Below, piece by piece: positions 14,560-26,991 of a DNA stretch of 64,000 nt; the first letter of the stretch is position 1, and every line of letters begins with the position of its first letter. The notes under the pieces are model-generated. The model did not search any database. It was given only the letters and a program-made list of their open reading frames with translations, and was not told where the DNA came from. The stretch spans positions 10,666,358 to 10,730,357 of the forward strand of contig NC_072471.1 in the NCBI RefSeq assembly GCF_027596085.1, in the 5' to 3' direction. Position numbers and translations under genes: made by a program. This stretch comes from Anoplopoma fimbria (lineage: Eukaryota > Chordata > Actinopteri > Perciformes > Anoplopomatidae).

Positions 14560-14850
14560 ACGGCCATTTATCACTCATACCAGACAGACAAACATTCAAG
14601 TCAGCAAACTAAACACTCTGATAGCTGTCCAGCTAGCAAGCCCAATATTCATTAATTCAAGAAACTAGACAACAAGCCAACTAGTCAGTCACACAGGCAG
14701 TAGCTCAATCACCCAGACATACAGCAGGCCCAATGAGTGCCAGCCAGTCTGTCAACCACAAAGCAGCCCACGTCATTTGGTGGTCAGCCAGGCTTCCAGT
14801 CAGCCATCCAGCCAAAAATCCCAGTCAGCCAGTCTTAAAAGTCACCCAAA
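14560..14850. repeat. Cryptic simple region of CAGYCAG-type words
   Basis: Words such as CCAGCTAGC, CTAGTCAGTC, GCCAGCCAGTCTG, CCAGTCAGCCATCCAGCC and CCCAGTCAGCCAGTC recur over about 290 bp without fixed spacing. This is typical of a decayed minisatellite or slippage-prone region with a consensus near CAGCCAGT. Confidence 0.6.
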
Positions 14851-15132
14851 TATTTGGCGGGCCATGGCATTCCCTCACCCGTTCAACGGTGCCAACCAAA
14901 TCAGCTACTCTGCCAACATCCTATTGGATTCCAAAGAAAGAGAGTGAGCAACAGCCTTGAGGTAAGCAAGACAGGAGGTGAGAAAACAGAGGCACAAATC
15001 AAGATAAACAGAGAGGAAACAAATTATAGGGATGCCAGAATACAGTCAGCATTCAGCAGCAGAGCAAGCAGATGGTATAGTATTTACTGCATTCATTCAA
15101 TAAGGGGCTGGATAGAAGAACTTAATGTCAAT

Positions 15133-15269
<137 letters not shown>

Positions 15270-16197
15270 CATGTGTGGTGCATATATATGCAAAATCACA
15301 ACTAATAATGACTTTCATTTTGTCAGTTTTTAAGACAAATTGGATGAGATGAAGTGATGATTTTAAAACAGACAGGAAAGCTAATAGAACAATAAACATT
15401 ATAGTAATATTTCATGGAATCAAATTAGCAGAAATGTGGAGAGGTACAATAGATGACACGAGATGGTCATTATTTTATGAGGCACAATGCTGCCAAAAGC
15501 ACTGCATAATTATTACACACAATGCCTGTGCACACACGCCAATACACCCATCTGCACACACAAGAGAATACTGTAGAGACTGACAAAAACGATAAATACA
15601 CACAGAGTCACACACATGTATGCTCGTATGGATATAAAACCTTTGGAATATTAATTTGCTGCCTCATGATAAGAGATGAAGCCTTTTAAATGGTTAGTTG
15701 AAAGCCCATTATACCAGCAGTACCACCAGGGAGAGGCCTTTTGTCTCATAATAAATTATGCCACAAATGTGAGTGTGCGTGCGTATGTGTGTATAATGAT
15801 AAAATTAAGAAACTAAATGAATCATGAAAACGACTCAGCATTGCAGTTTGATATGGCAGCCCAGGGAGAAAGTATAGAGGTGAGGTGGTATAGATTGGAA
15901 ATTTGTCAAGGAATATAAATGCAAAAATAAAAGGCAAAGAAGAAGGCCCAGCAAATTTGTGATCATATACACCCACCTACACGCCTTTAACTTATTAAAT
16001 TTTTCTCCTTCTGAAGACATCTAGATGGAGGCATTTCGCTTGATTAATTCATAGCAAACAATCTGTGCCAATGCCGTGTGACATTGATACAGTATAGCAG
16101 AGAGAAAGAAAAAAATACACCAGCAGCATGAGGTTGCATCTCATCTAGTACTGGTACTCAGCTGTATTATTTTACCAAATTAATATGTATAAATATG

Positions 16198-16203
<6 letters not shown>
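15270..16203. other. Unique non-coding DNA
   Basis: Contains scattered short CA words near 15515-15620 but no long array. No repeat family recognised. Confidence 0.5.

Positions 16204-16228
<25 letters not shown>
16204..16228. repeat. (TA)n microsatellite, 25 bp
   Basis: Perfect TA array, preceded by interrupted TATGTATAAATATG words. Confidence 0.95.
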
Positions 16229-16231
<3 letters not shown>

Positions 16232-16366
16232 TAGGAGTGCAGGGATGAACAAAGTCAGCAAGCGTTTGTCTTTTTGGCTGCACACCTCTGTGGCCGTTTA
16301 ATCCACACTCAACAAACATTCTATTACTCTGACCTCACATCACCTTTAACTCCCAAATGACATTGC

Positions 16367-16380
16367 ATTACCATGGTTAC
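16367..16380. promoter_or_regulatory. Imperfect RFX X-box-like palindrome
   Basis: ATTACCATGGTTAC; the reverse complement GTAACCATGGTAAT fits the RFX pattern GTNRCC plus RGYAAC with one edge mismatch. It sits in unique sequence. Function is not shown and a chance match is possible. Confidence 0.3.
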
Positions 16381-16475
16381 CCTACTTCTCTTAAAGGAAA
16401 CATGTCACACTTACCATGAGCAGTATCTGTGTTATATCCCGGTGATTCCCATAACCATACAGTTCACATTGACAT

Positions 16476-16478
<3 letters not shown>

Positions 16479-16535
<57 letters not shown>
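16479..16535. repeat. (AT)n microsatellite, about 57 bp
   Basis: Perfect AT array. Being self-complementary, it can extrude as a cruciform. Confidence 0.97.
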
Positions 16536-16538
<3 letters not shown>

Positions 16539-16544
16539 TTCCCT

Positions 16545-16650
16545 GTGAAAAGTATAAAGTAGCATAATATAGCATAATATAGAAAAAAAGCTCAAGTAAA
16601 TTACAAGTACCTCAAATTTGAATGTAAGTACAGTACAGTACAGTACACAA
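16545..16650 (+). repeat. Family B fragment, right arm
   Basis: Contains AAGTATAAAGTAGCATAATA, GCTCAAGTAAATTACAAGTA and CCTCAAATTTGAATGTAAG, in the order seen in the B copy at 11.9 kb. Within it the decamer AGCATAATAT is duplicated (16561-16580), and the normal AAGTACAGTAC segment has expanded to ACAGT repeated about four times (16627-16647). Confidence 0.7.
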
Positions 16651-18539
16651 GCTACATCTGATCCTTCACTGGTCACTTGTCTCATACAACCAAGACACTG
16701 TTGGTCTGTCTGTTAGACTGACAACTTAGTTGCAGCTTCCATTAAGTGAATCAGGCTGCTCAGTAAGACACGTTGCCTCCAGCTGTTGTTGTGCTGTACT
16801 TGCTGAGCAGCTTTGCTTCCAGAAACTACTTCAGCCTAGGTTTCCACGGTTTATTGTGCACACTGCTGCTGACCTGCCTGACCTGCACAGATCTCACCTT
16901 CAGGAGTCAAGTCTTTGTCAGGAATCATAGCAGTGTATCATGACTGTTGAATTACTTTTTCCATCATTTTTGTAGACAAATATACATAGAACTGCTATTC
17001 TGGCTGAGACTTTCTCTTCCTATGGACAATAGGAACTGTCAAGCAGCCAGTAAGAACAAAGATTTCCATTAAAAAAATACTGGAGACTTTGTCTTTGAAC
17101 ACAATAAAAGCATCTTGTAGACAACAACTGCCTACCATTCCCCAAAAGCAAACAAAATTAACTAATTAATGTGTTTCCATCCTGTTTAGAACAAATTAAA
17201 AAAAGGAAATTGAGACTTGAAATTGTGTCCAAAAGTGCATTGCGGTGTCTGTTTTTTTTTTATTTTTTTTACAATTTATAATTTCATTATTAACAGTTAA
17301 GGCAGGGCCTACTTTTTGAAAACTCTCCACGGGTGTGTTCATAACAAGCCAAAATAGATACAAGGTCATAATTATTTCTTTTTAAAATGTGGACCAAAGC
17401 ACTAGTAAATTACTGTATATCTCTGAATCTGACACAATATTGAGCCATTATTCCCTAGTATCATGTCATCTGATACAAAAAAGTGGATTTGTGTGGAAGG
17501 AAAAAGGTTAATTCACACTCCCTGAAGACTGTTCAAAAAGTAAATAAACAATCCACTTATTTGAGTTGCAGCAGGTGCAGCAGTGGTTCACTAAGGTTGG
17601 GGTTGTGACAGTTTGACAGGCAGCCCAGAGAAACAGGACAACTAAACATCCATTCACATTATATATCAACTTCTTCTGCCTAGTGTTTACCCAAAAAGAG
17701 TAATATAAGGCCTACAGTTGAAATCTGTGTCATGAAGGCAAGCCCCAAGGAAGAGTGACAGTATTTTTTTAGCAAATTTTACTTAATGGCCAATCGATGG
17801 AATTTAAGAGTATGTCAGTGATGCCATTGGGCCCAAAAATACTATTCCAATAGACCTACATTCTGAAAGGGATGGCTGTAAGTCAGTGGATCATTTTTTG
17901 GAAGTAAATAATCTTTCCAGGAGGACCAAATGAATAGCCGTTTTATAAATCATAAGGTCCTAAAAGTTAATAGCCTAATAGCCGAATCCAGAGTTATTTT
18001 CCTGAGAATGAGACTGAACCAAAGGCTTATAAGCGGATTTAAAGGGAATGCTACAGCGCTTGCTCTTTGGGCCAATGTTGCGGAAAATAGTCAAAGACCC
18101 AGTTGATTTAATCAAAATATTATACTTGGAAGTCAAACTTGTTTTGCTTCGTGCACCAAATAGCAACTTTCATAAGAATAAATGGGGTGCCACATCTGTA
18201 TACGCTGTATCCACATCTCTTTACATCCATGCACGAAGGGACTGATGGATTTTTTTCATTTGTTGTTATTTAACAGACATAGTTTGAACAAGGCTTTTGG
18301 CTGTGATGCATTTTCATAATTTGCCTAATATTTTGTGCCACTTTGGCATGGTGTTCAGAAGCTGTTGCTAGAGGGAATAGAATTAGCAGGCTGATTAATG
18401 CATGGCTGGGGGCTGCAACACTAGATACTGTAGAGCCATGATAGGAGACCCATTTGGTGGAGCGAGTCATGGGTTTTGGACCAAAAAGAAGCAGCATTTA
18501 GCTAAATATGTTTACAGCTGGAATAGACGTTTAAATGGT
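16651..18539. other. Unique non-coding DNA
   Basis: No repeat family recognised. 16730-16930 is somewhat richer in GC, but its 66-codon open frame has no recognisable domain. 18260-18490 has high-complexity conserved-element texture, without further support. Confidence 0.45.
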
Positions 18540-18770
18540 GCAAAAGAAGACAAGGTCATGATGATTCCCCTCTCCTTCTGATAAATATGCTGCTGCCCAC
18601 GCCTCATTCTCCAACAGACTTCTTCTAAACAACATTAAATTACATAATGGAAGTCAAATCAAGGGAAATGTATTTGCAGCCTTTGATCCCTGGCATGTCT
18701 AACATCTCAAGCAGTTCATTGGACTACCATGTTATTTGCTGTAAGTGCAAGAAAACATTCTGAAGTGTTT
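18540..18770. promoter_or_regulatory. Candidate conserved non-coding block
   Basis: High-complexity, non-repetitive sequence with homeodomain-like words (ACATTAAATTACATAATGG) and TTTGATCCCTGG. Vertebrate conserved enhancers often look like this, but the call rests on texture only; alignment to other fishes would decide. Confidence 0.2.
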
Positions 18771-19436
18771 TGATGTGAAGAAATAATGGTCAAATCAAGG
18801 GCAGAAAGTCTGTTATAATAAATGGAGAAAATACCTCTCAAGTTTATGTCCGATCACTGCTTCATGTAATATTCCAAAAATTTGGAATCAATATTCCAAA
18901 AGCTGCTTTGAAATAATTTGCTATTTTAAGAACACAGTTGAAAACTAGGTACATGTGTTCTGCTGATTAATGTTGTCTCCTGTTGTTTTTTTACAAAATA
19001 CATTTAGTGTTAGTCATGGCAGAAATTAGTCATACTAAAAGTCTGCAGTTAGTTGTTAGAAAAAAATCAAGCAACCCCATTTAGCATTTTTCCTGGTTCT
19101 GATTTCATGCAAATACAACAGAAAAAGAGATTTAGAGTGTCAAAGATAGGCATTGTATGAAAGCCAAGATAGCAGGCATGTGGGAGTATGCCGATGAGAA
19201 AAAGAGCAAGAGAGAGAATTAATGAAAGATAATGTTATTGAGGTTTTCTTTTATTCATCCTCATGTTAAATTATTTCTACAGTCTTGACATCTTGTCAGG
19301 GTCTCTGGCTCCTTGATAACTGTGTCCACTTTTCCCACAGGGCCATTTCTAAAGGGCTTTTATTCAGCAATAACAGCATATTCTTATCTAGGGAGTACAG
19401 ACGCTCACATGCACATTGCACACACAAACAAACACT
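18771..19436. other. Unique non-coding DNA
   Basis: Includes AATATTCCAAAA twice around ATTTGGAATC (about 18868-18901), a small direct plus inverted duplication. Otherwise nothing recognised. Confidence 0.5.
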
Positions 19437-19455
19437 CACACACACACACACACAC
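19437..19455. repeat. Short (CA)n run
   Basis: About nine CA units inside a wider CA-rich stretch (19404-19470). Confidence 0.9.
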
Positions 19456-20020
19456 TGACATAGACACACACTTTTCTCATGTTGCATTATGCATTGCCTC
19501 CACATTGCTTACATTCTCACATGCACATTTTCACAAACACATTAACAGTAATGAAAGCACTGAAGCTCCCACGCACAAGTATAGGTTTATACGTGATGAA
19601 ACACGTGCATATATAACCAAAAGATCAAACTAAATATCCCAGATTATTTTCCATAGCATTAACTAAGCATATGAGAAGTGTCAGTTTGACATAATTGTCT
19701 GGAGCTGTCACTCATGTTGTGTTGTTGCTGTGTATTTATAAAAGCAAATGAAGGCCAGCTACAGGTTTTGAACCAGTGTGGGTATTAATTACCATAAATT
19801 ATAAAAGATATCATCGATGCAAATTAAAGGCTTTGCTTTTACTGAAACTCTCAAAAAGAAAAATACACCTGTAAATCTGAATTCACACAAAGAAATTCCT
19901 GTTCTTTGTTAAAAGAGAAAACACTGGATAGGGATGCTGAAATAAAACCCTCAGAACACTATGAGGTCCCCAATTTTCATCAAATTTCTGTGGAAGTGGC
20001 CAACTATCGCATGTTTAATC
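19456..20020. other. Unique non-coding DNA
   Basis: Nothing recognised apart from a perfect POU octamer word ATGCAAAT at 19817-19824, which is expected by chance several times in a window of this size. Confidence 0.45.
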
Positions 20021-20235
20021 TTTAACGAATAGTTTGACATTTTGAAGCAAAACCTTATTTGCTAACATACCAAGAGTTTCATGACAAGATTGATACCACT
20101 CTTACATCTGTAAAGTAAATATGAAGCTTGAGCCAACAACTGTTTAGCTTATCTTACAGTAGCTTAGCATAAAGACTGACAACAGGCGTTTAACAGAGGC
20201 AGAGCCCCTGCCTCTGTCAAACATATAGCTCTAAC
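20021..20235. repeat. Family A copy, left arm with terminus
   Basis: Begins TTTAACGAATAGTTTGACAT, close to the remembered family terminus (TTAA followed by an AATAGTTTGACATTTT word). It then shows AAGATTGATACCACTC, GTAAATATGAAGC and AGCTTAGCATAAAGACTG in left-arm order. A local inverted repeat, ACAGAGGC ... GCCTCTGT, lies at about 20193-20217. The copy probably continues at 20530 after an interruption. Confidence 0.7.
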
Positions 20236-20529
20236 AGCACATTTTCACTGCACAATTATCAACGCAGTAATAATTTACCTTGATGAATTAATCACTATAT
20301 CTGGGGGAAATTTAAAGAATAAATGTTATCAGTCAAGATGATATTTAATGTTTTCTCTCTTTGTTGACAAGTGAATTACACAAAAAAAAATGATTTTAAG
20401 GAGGTGGAAAGAGAGTCTGTAACCATAAATATACAATGTATACAATTATTTTAGAGGCGCTGAATGATATCAATATGAAATCAATATTTTCTTTTAAAAT
20501 ATCCCGGTTATGGTGAATAGCGACACGGC
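20236..20529. other. Sequence separating two family A pieces
   Basis: AT-rich DNA with no family recognised. It separates a left arm (20021-20235) from matching inner-arm sequence (20530-20705), so it may be an insertion into one element or diverged internal sequence. Confidence 0.35.
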
Positions 20530-20705
20530 TAGTCCAAAGTTAACAAAATCGTCCTGACACTGTCTGGCAACTTATCCAAACCAAGAAACATTCCGGCACA
20601 ATATCTTTCATAAAACGGCAATTTGTTATTTTTACACGTCAATGTTTGTAAGGATTAAATAAACAAGATATGATGTGTTGATGAGGTGCTGGTATGTGGT
20701 AGCTT
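20530..20705. repeat. Family A inner arms
   Basis: Contains AGTCCAAAGTTAACAAAATC (inner left arm), then CCAAGAAACATTCCGGCAC, AATTTGTTATTTTTACACGT, AAGGATTAAATAAACAAGAT and TTGATGAGGTGCTGGTATG (centre and inner right arm). The order fits the centre of the fold-back family and joins logically to the left arm at 20021-20235. Confidence 0.6.
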
Positions 20706-23700
20706 TACATTTACTGTAGGGACAACTTAAATTATATAGCAGCAAATCACATCAGACTTGGATGGATTTAAAATCAGTTAAATATACATCATCATCTATC
20801 ATTAGTCCTGCTATAGAATTAGGAAAAAAAATACAATGTATTCTTAACATAATTAGTGGGTGGAATTAGGAAAAACACAAAGAAGAATTGTACATAAATA
20901 GGCTTGTATCTGGCTCACAATTATTACAACAATGAGAGACCCAGACATATATTACATTATTTATACATAAACCTGCATTTAAGTTGTTCAATTGATTCAC
21001 ATTAATCTTATGTGTTTTTGTGCAACACTGTATCACTTTGGAAAATAAATGTATTTTATCACAAGCAGTATGAATGACAAGCAGTGAATGGTAAAGATAC
21101 AAGGGTCACATAAAGCCCATGCATTCAGGTTGTGAAGAGTTTCCATGAATTTATTGTAAGTGCCTGACGAGCGCTTTCACTACATGGGCTAATTAAAATG
21201 GGCTGGTCAAGTGCCTCTAAATGTTGAATAGAAGCTAGTATAATGTGAGTTATTCATAAATCATTATGCACACTTGACCTCAGGCTTGAGGGAGAGTGTC
21301 TGACTAAGTGAGTATGGGACAGCATTTGTTTGTAAAATTAACAGTAAGACAAACTGTTTTCATCAGCAATACCTCAGACTCTTAGTTTTTATTAGAGCTT
21401 TATTTGAGTATGTTTCAAATGTGTGCATATGAGTGTGTGTAGTATGTGTTGCTGTCATGCTAATGTCTGGTCCTCTCCAGTGGTCTACACTCAGCAGTGG
21501 ACTAACCCCACCTGTGCAGAGCTGTCAATCAAAAACACACACTTACAGACACAAACACACTGCCAAAATGAATGGAGTATACAGGTTTCAATGAATACCT
21601 GTCTACATGGTCATGGAATAGGAATCAAAAATCAGCTGTTCAGAGCAGATAATGGAGATGGAGATGTTGGTGATATGTATATTTAGAATGAGCTAATGAA
21701 AATAAAGCAGATTAAGGTCAAATTCAAATTTGATCAACATAAACAACAATTCCCTGACCACTGTCCATTTGAGTTGCAGTATTCAGATACTGTGTCCAAT
21801 ATTAATAGCCTAATTGCGGAATTTTTGTTTCCAATAATCTGGTTTTAGTACACCGGCATATATTTAATGCATGTTTTTTTCCACCACCATAACCTTCCTT
21901 GTGGCTCCTGTAAAACTCAACTGTGCTATTTATTTTCTCACAAAACTGACATACATACACATAGCGTGACCAAAGTCAGTGTTCCGTCACTACATTAATG
22001 TATCTGTTTTACCAAATAAATTCAGCATAAATTTCCCTTTCTTTCCTTATTGATTCAGAAAGACAAACCGCTATGGAAGCTCACGATCTCGAACAAAGGC
22101 TTTCTTTTATTTCTTTTATATATTCTAAAACAGGTTCCTTCACCCTCATTGTTGAAGCACACCCACAGCATCTGCTATAACACATTATCACACATTATCA
22201 CTTGTGTCTGAAGTGAAAAACTGCTACTGTACAACTCCCCAATGCTATTGTTTATCACATACCGCACGCTGAGACGGTCATGTACCTCTCAGGCTTGTCT
22301 CATATAAATGGAACCTGGGTCTATTTAGAATTGTTGCCTAATTGCACAAACTCTTACTTATTTCTTACTTAAAACACACACAGGAGATGTCTAATACTAC
22401 ATATGTTTGCTGTTACATTGCAATCATATATATCACATTTATGTGCAAATATATTCTGAACAAACATGAATATATTACAGTAAATTAATTTAGATATTGG
22501 TGTATTTTGCAAATAATTCAAAGGTTGTTTTTCGAAAGGAAAAATTCAACATTTTGTTAGCATGGCATATAGACAAAGACTATTGGCACATAGTATGCTA
22601 ATTCGTTATAATGAGTTCACTCCCTCAGACCAGCTCTTGGCACTTCACCTGTTCTTGATCAAGCTGCCACAGAATTAAACTGCAGACACATCACAATGTA
22701 ACATTCACTCCTTTAAACAACATATGTTGGTTTGGAAGCCTAGGGGACTAATCGAAGAGCTAGTTGGTGATCAGCTATACCGCTGAGCTAACTAATAACT
22801 CCATAACCAACTTAACTGGGCTAAAGCTAGTCAGTCACTAAAGCTCCAGCACAATCTCTCATTTTATCTCTATTGTTCTGTTTACTTTCGCCTGGCACCT
22901 TTTCGTTTAATAAAGTTATTGAAAGGGAAAATAAATCTCTCGGAGTTTCCAACGGTCATTTAACAAACTGCATGTAAAAGTTGCCCAAATTTGGGCTCTA
23001 TGCGGAACAGATTTGCTCAGTTTTTTTTGCCTTCTCAAGCGAATCCTGTTTGCTACGATTCCTTTTGGAATTAATGAAAACTGTTGTGTCTAAATGGTTA
23101 AAGCTTCCTCAATGAACAGGCCTCATATGGAGAATCCATTCTTGTACATTTCATCACCAATGAATAATTCCTTACACCCCCTAGTTTTTTAATCCCATTT
23201 GCAAATTCCCATCCAATCTTCAGACTTTTTTTATCCAACTCTCCCCCCTTTAGAGGCTGCCCTTTTTCATTGGTCTGAGACAATATAATTTCTACTGAAG
23301 TGGTATACAGCTATAGGATTGGGGGCATAAGTCAACCTGATAATATCCTTTTAGGCTTCTCGAATTCAGCTGATTAAGCAGTGTCCCCTATAATTGCCTC
23401 AGCTATAGGAAAGATATGGGGTATTCTTAAATCTATTAGCGTTTTTGTTCAAAACCAAATTTAACTACGGTACATTTTCAAAAGAAGAAAAAGAACTGAG
23501 ATACCTAGCAGTGCAGCAAAAGCACACTTTTTATTATTGATGACACAGCTTTAAATACTGCACAGCTGACATCCTAGATTGCTTATGATAAAGGTTTATC
23601 TTCAGGATTTCCACTTATGTAAGAGTGTAGTCAAACTTAAAAGTTTTGAGGTTCAGAAGATTGTAAACATCAACACATCAGAAGGCCTTTCAATCACTTT

Positions 23701-24784
23701 GAGAGACTACTTGTTTTCATTCATTCGGCAGAGGTAGCAAGTCCTCATATGCATATTTAACCTTCTCTCACTCCCCATGTTTTTCTTCACAGTCTATCAT
23801 GTCATATCAAATACGACCGAGAACAGCAAAACAAGTCAGCAATCCGTTTACTTAATGAGTGGCCCACTTCCATATTAATAAAAAATCCTATGCTAATTAT
23901 TGTTGTGCGCCAGTTAATTAAAAATAAGTGTGCTAATAAGTGTTTATTTACAGTACTCAATGAGTCTAGAATAAGCTCACAGGTCAAAAATATTCCATCC
24001 TCATTAGGGAAAGATCTATCAAACTTTAATATGGATACAGGGGTCAGTCACAAAACGTAACAAGCAGGATGAAGCTGCTGTATGTTCTGGGTATGAAGCT
24101 GCAATAAAGCACTATAGCAGTTCATTTGCAAACACCATAATGGCTATATTTACACATGTAACTCAATACTTAATTCTGTTGCTTTTTAACTGGATTGTTG
24201 TCTTTTGATCTACCTGGAACACTTTGTTTTGAAGTTTGGAAGGTTTGTTGACCTCAGTCAATTAATTTTTTTTTATTCAGTTTTAATGAGGCTTCTTTCA
24301 TTCTAATATGTTGGTAGTGCATGTGAGCATGCACATGTCTAACACAGGTTTCAGTGTATCATTTGCATTTCTCTAAACATTGCATATTTGCATAAATCCT
24401 TGGATGCCGAATATGCCAATGTAAATAAGATTCACAGAAATATTGGGCTGGAATAAACACATATGAACTCACATCTAGATTTGGCTGTTTGGCTGCCATG
24501 TTGCCTCCACTATATTTGTCTCTGTCTAATGTCTATGATCTGCTAAATTATAAGTACAAAAGAAAACATAAAACGACATGAGAAGTACTGTTAGTACATA
24601 GCTTTACCCAGGTCAGACGAGCACAGGTAGACCTACTTGTTAAGACTTGACTGATATGTAATTGAGGCCTCAGATATATCAGTTATAAACTATTATTCAA
24701 ATAACAGTGAACTAAGAATGCATTTTATTGTGTAGTGAATACTGCACTGAGTGCATAGATGTTATATATTTAGGCCAGTGTATT
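20706..24784. other. Unique non-coding DNA with possible conserved blocks
   Basis: No repeat family or gene recognised over about 4 kb. 21120-21310 and 23700-23990 are high-complexity stretches with homeodomain-like words (GGGCTAATTAAAATGG, CGCCAGTTAATTAAAAAT) and could be conserved elements. A decamer duplication (ACACATTATC twice) lies near 22180-22200. Confidence 0.35.
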
Positions 24785-24965
24785 TTCAAATGTGATTATG
24801 GTAATCACCATTGTTGCTTTTAATTGCAGCGCAAGGGCCAAAGCATACAGAATTAGCAGCATCTTATTATAACAGTGATTATGGGAATTAACACAGAATT
24901 ACAATCAAGCTCCGATTGTTTGCTACATGCTCTGTTCTGCCCGGTTCTGCTGTAAAATGAGTATG
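24785..24965. promoter_or_regulatory. Candidate conserved non-coding block
   Basis: High-complexity sequence with GATTATGGTAATCACC, TTTAATTGCAGC, GGGAATTAACACAGAATTAC and AGCTCCGATTGTTTGC. The paired homeobox-type words and the absence of any repeat signature suggest an enhancer-like element. Inferred from texture only. Confidence 0.25.
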
Positions 24966-25787
24966 TACACATATCAAACTTACAGTCTATTGTGTGTTTC
25001 TGTGTGCTATGAAAAATATATTGAGTTTAGGTGTGATGCTTTTGTGTTTAGTGGTTAAACCTTCAAGTTTCACATCCATTGCGCGTTTGCATCTGCCTGT
25101 GTAAATGTGCAGAAAGAGGGAATGATACAGTGATATTTGTTATAAAATCACTATTTCCATAAAACTAATGTGTGTGCTTTTTGTTAAGTATCCATGCATA
25201 TTTGCTTTTGTATATGTGTGTATGAATTAGTGATGCAGCTAACAGCGGTATTAATGGTAATACTGAGCCCCAAAAAACCAAAGGCCACAAAGGGAGAAAT
25301 AAAAGCCTTCAGAGAACAATCATTATGAATCCAAACACCAGCGTGTGCCAATCCTCACTTCAGTTTCTCTGCATTATTCATTCAAGCAAAACAAATATTA
25401 ACATATCACATATTAGCACAAATTCCCACGGGACATTCATACCACTCCAGAACTGGAAAGGGCAATTTAATGCAACATTTGAAACTCAAGTTTAAGGAAT
25501 GTTTTTATGTCAGGAGAGGTACAGAGTATTTCAATGGAAACCAACAGAGAGATGATTTCACATAACATTGTTTGGTGACTTGCCTCTAGAGGCTAAATTC
25601 ACCTTGAATCTTGAATTAATTCGCATAGGCTGTGATTGTAAGTTCAATAATTGTGTAGATATGTTATTTTTAGGATTCAAGTCATAGAAATAAAAATCAT
25701 AGCATAATATTTAATAAGATGATGATTTGATTACTGTGTATATTAAACAGTACATCACACAATATTCTAAATTTGCCATCATAGCAC
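24966..25787. other. Unique AT-rich non-coding DNA
   Basis: Nothing recognised up to the 50-bp palindrome. Confidence 0.5.
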
Positions 25788-25837
25788 TCTCATTAAGATG
25801 TTAAACTAAAATATTTTAGTTTAACATCTTAATGAGA
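25788..25837. repeat. Perfect 50-bp spacerless palindrome
   Basis: The left half, starting TCTCATTAAGATG and ending AACTAAAAT (25788-25812), is followed directly by its exact reverse complement (25813-25837), with no loop base and no mismatch. Pairing stops immediately outside, where 25787 C faces 25838 T. It could arise by a fold-back replication event or be a very small MITE; no target-site duplication is obvious. It could extrude as a cruciform, and such structures are often unstable during cloning and assembly. Confidence 0.97.
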
Positions 25838-26524
25838 TATTTTATTTAATAGTTTATCTTTTTTTAGTGATTCATGAAGGTTCCATGAATTACTGTAGTA
25901 CATTTTAGTGTTTTTATGCTCAAAGACAATGATGTATCAATCCTCTACTGTCTTGTCAGGCATGATTGGTAAAACCCTATCTTCAAAAATCTAAATTCAC
26001 ATTATCATCATTAATGTGTTAAATGAACAATGGGATCAAAACTTTGTATCTCTTTTGTGTAATTTCCAAACACTGAGGCATCAATTCGCTGAGGCGCAGG
26101 TCAGGTCTCTTGAATCTGATACAATCACTAATTAAACAAGACACAATACCCAACAAGCTGTTCAGTAATACAAAAACAATCTGTGATGGTGGTTATGAAA
26201 TATGTCCTGTCTTTTCTTTCATTGTATATTTTCTGGCTCCAATGGGATTCTTTTCTTAATCTGCCGGTCTTTTGTTTCCTCAATCATCATCAAGAGACAT
26301 GAGGACAAAAAAAGGAGATGACCTTTTACACCCTATAATTACATTTTTACTGCCAGCATCCTACTACACTCAAGGGAAAAATTCTGCAACTTTTTGTATC
26401 CTGTTTCTATAGTTTGTCTGAATGTATCAGGGTGTCTCACAGTATTGATCCATAGCTGAATTGACTTTTACATGACTGCAATTAAACTCTTAATTATCTT
26501 TTTTTAAACCAATAAACATAGCAC
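25838..26524. other. Unique AT-rich non-coding DNA
   Basis: Nothing recognised. Confidence 0.5.
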
Positions 26525-26991
26525 GACTCTATGGATGGCAATGTCGGTGGGTTTTCTACAGATATTTATGATCCCCAGAGGATGAATCCTACTAACTTGG
26601 TGATCCTCTGACTTTTTACATTTTACCTATGAGGTTGACATTGGTGGTTTTGATTTAAATGTCTCGACAACAGATGGACTACCATGAAATTTCATATATA
26701 CATTCATGTTCCGCTAAGAACTAATACAAATAACATTGGTAAACCTCTCACCTTTCATCTAATTATTATTATTATCAGGTTAAAAGATCACTCTGATTGA
26801 TTTATCATTAAATACCTGCAAAACTAATGACCTTCCTATCAGCATCAGCTGTACTAACACTTTAAACAAAGATAGTGGACGTGGTAAACATTATGCCAGC
26901 TTTAATCAGCATCTCAGCATTGTGACTACGCCCCCCTGTGCCTAGTCACAACCTCACAGAGGTGTTAGCATGGCTGTAGACTTGTTTAGTC
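26525..26991 (+). repeat. Family C copy, nearly complete (teleost interspersed repeat)
   Basis: Starts CTCTATGGATGGCAATGTCG and continues with CCCCAGAGGATGAATCCTAC, TGAGGTTGACATTGGTGG, AAATGTCTCGACAAC, CCATGAAATTTC, AATACCTGCAAAACTAATGA, CATCAGCTGTACTAAC, GTAAACATTATGCCAGC, CTGTGCCTAGTCACAACC and TAGCATGGCTGTAGAC. This is the full order of a repeat I remember as widespread in teleosts. The inverse copy is at 62187-62640. It includes an (ATT)n run at 26761-26775. No coding capacity; class uncertain. Confidence 0.8.

Noticed and set aside
19817..19824. POU octamer ATGCAAAT as a regulatory site
   Set aside because: The octamer or its inverse occurs several times in the window, as expected by chance in AT-rich DNA.
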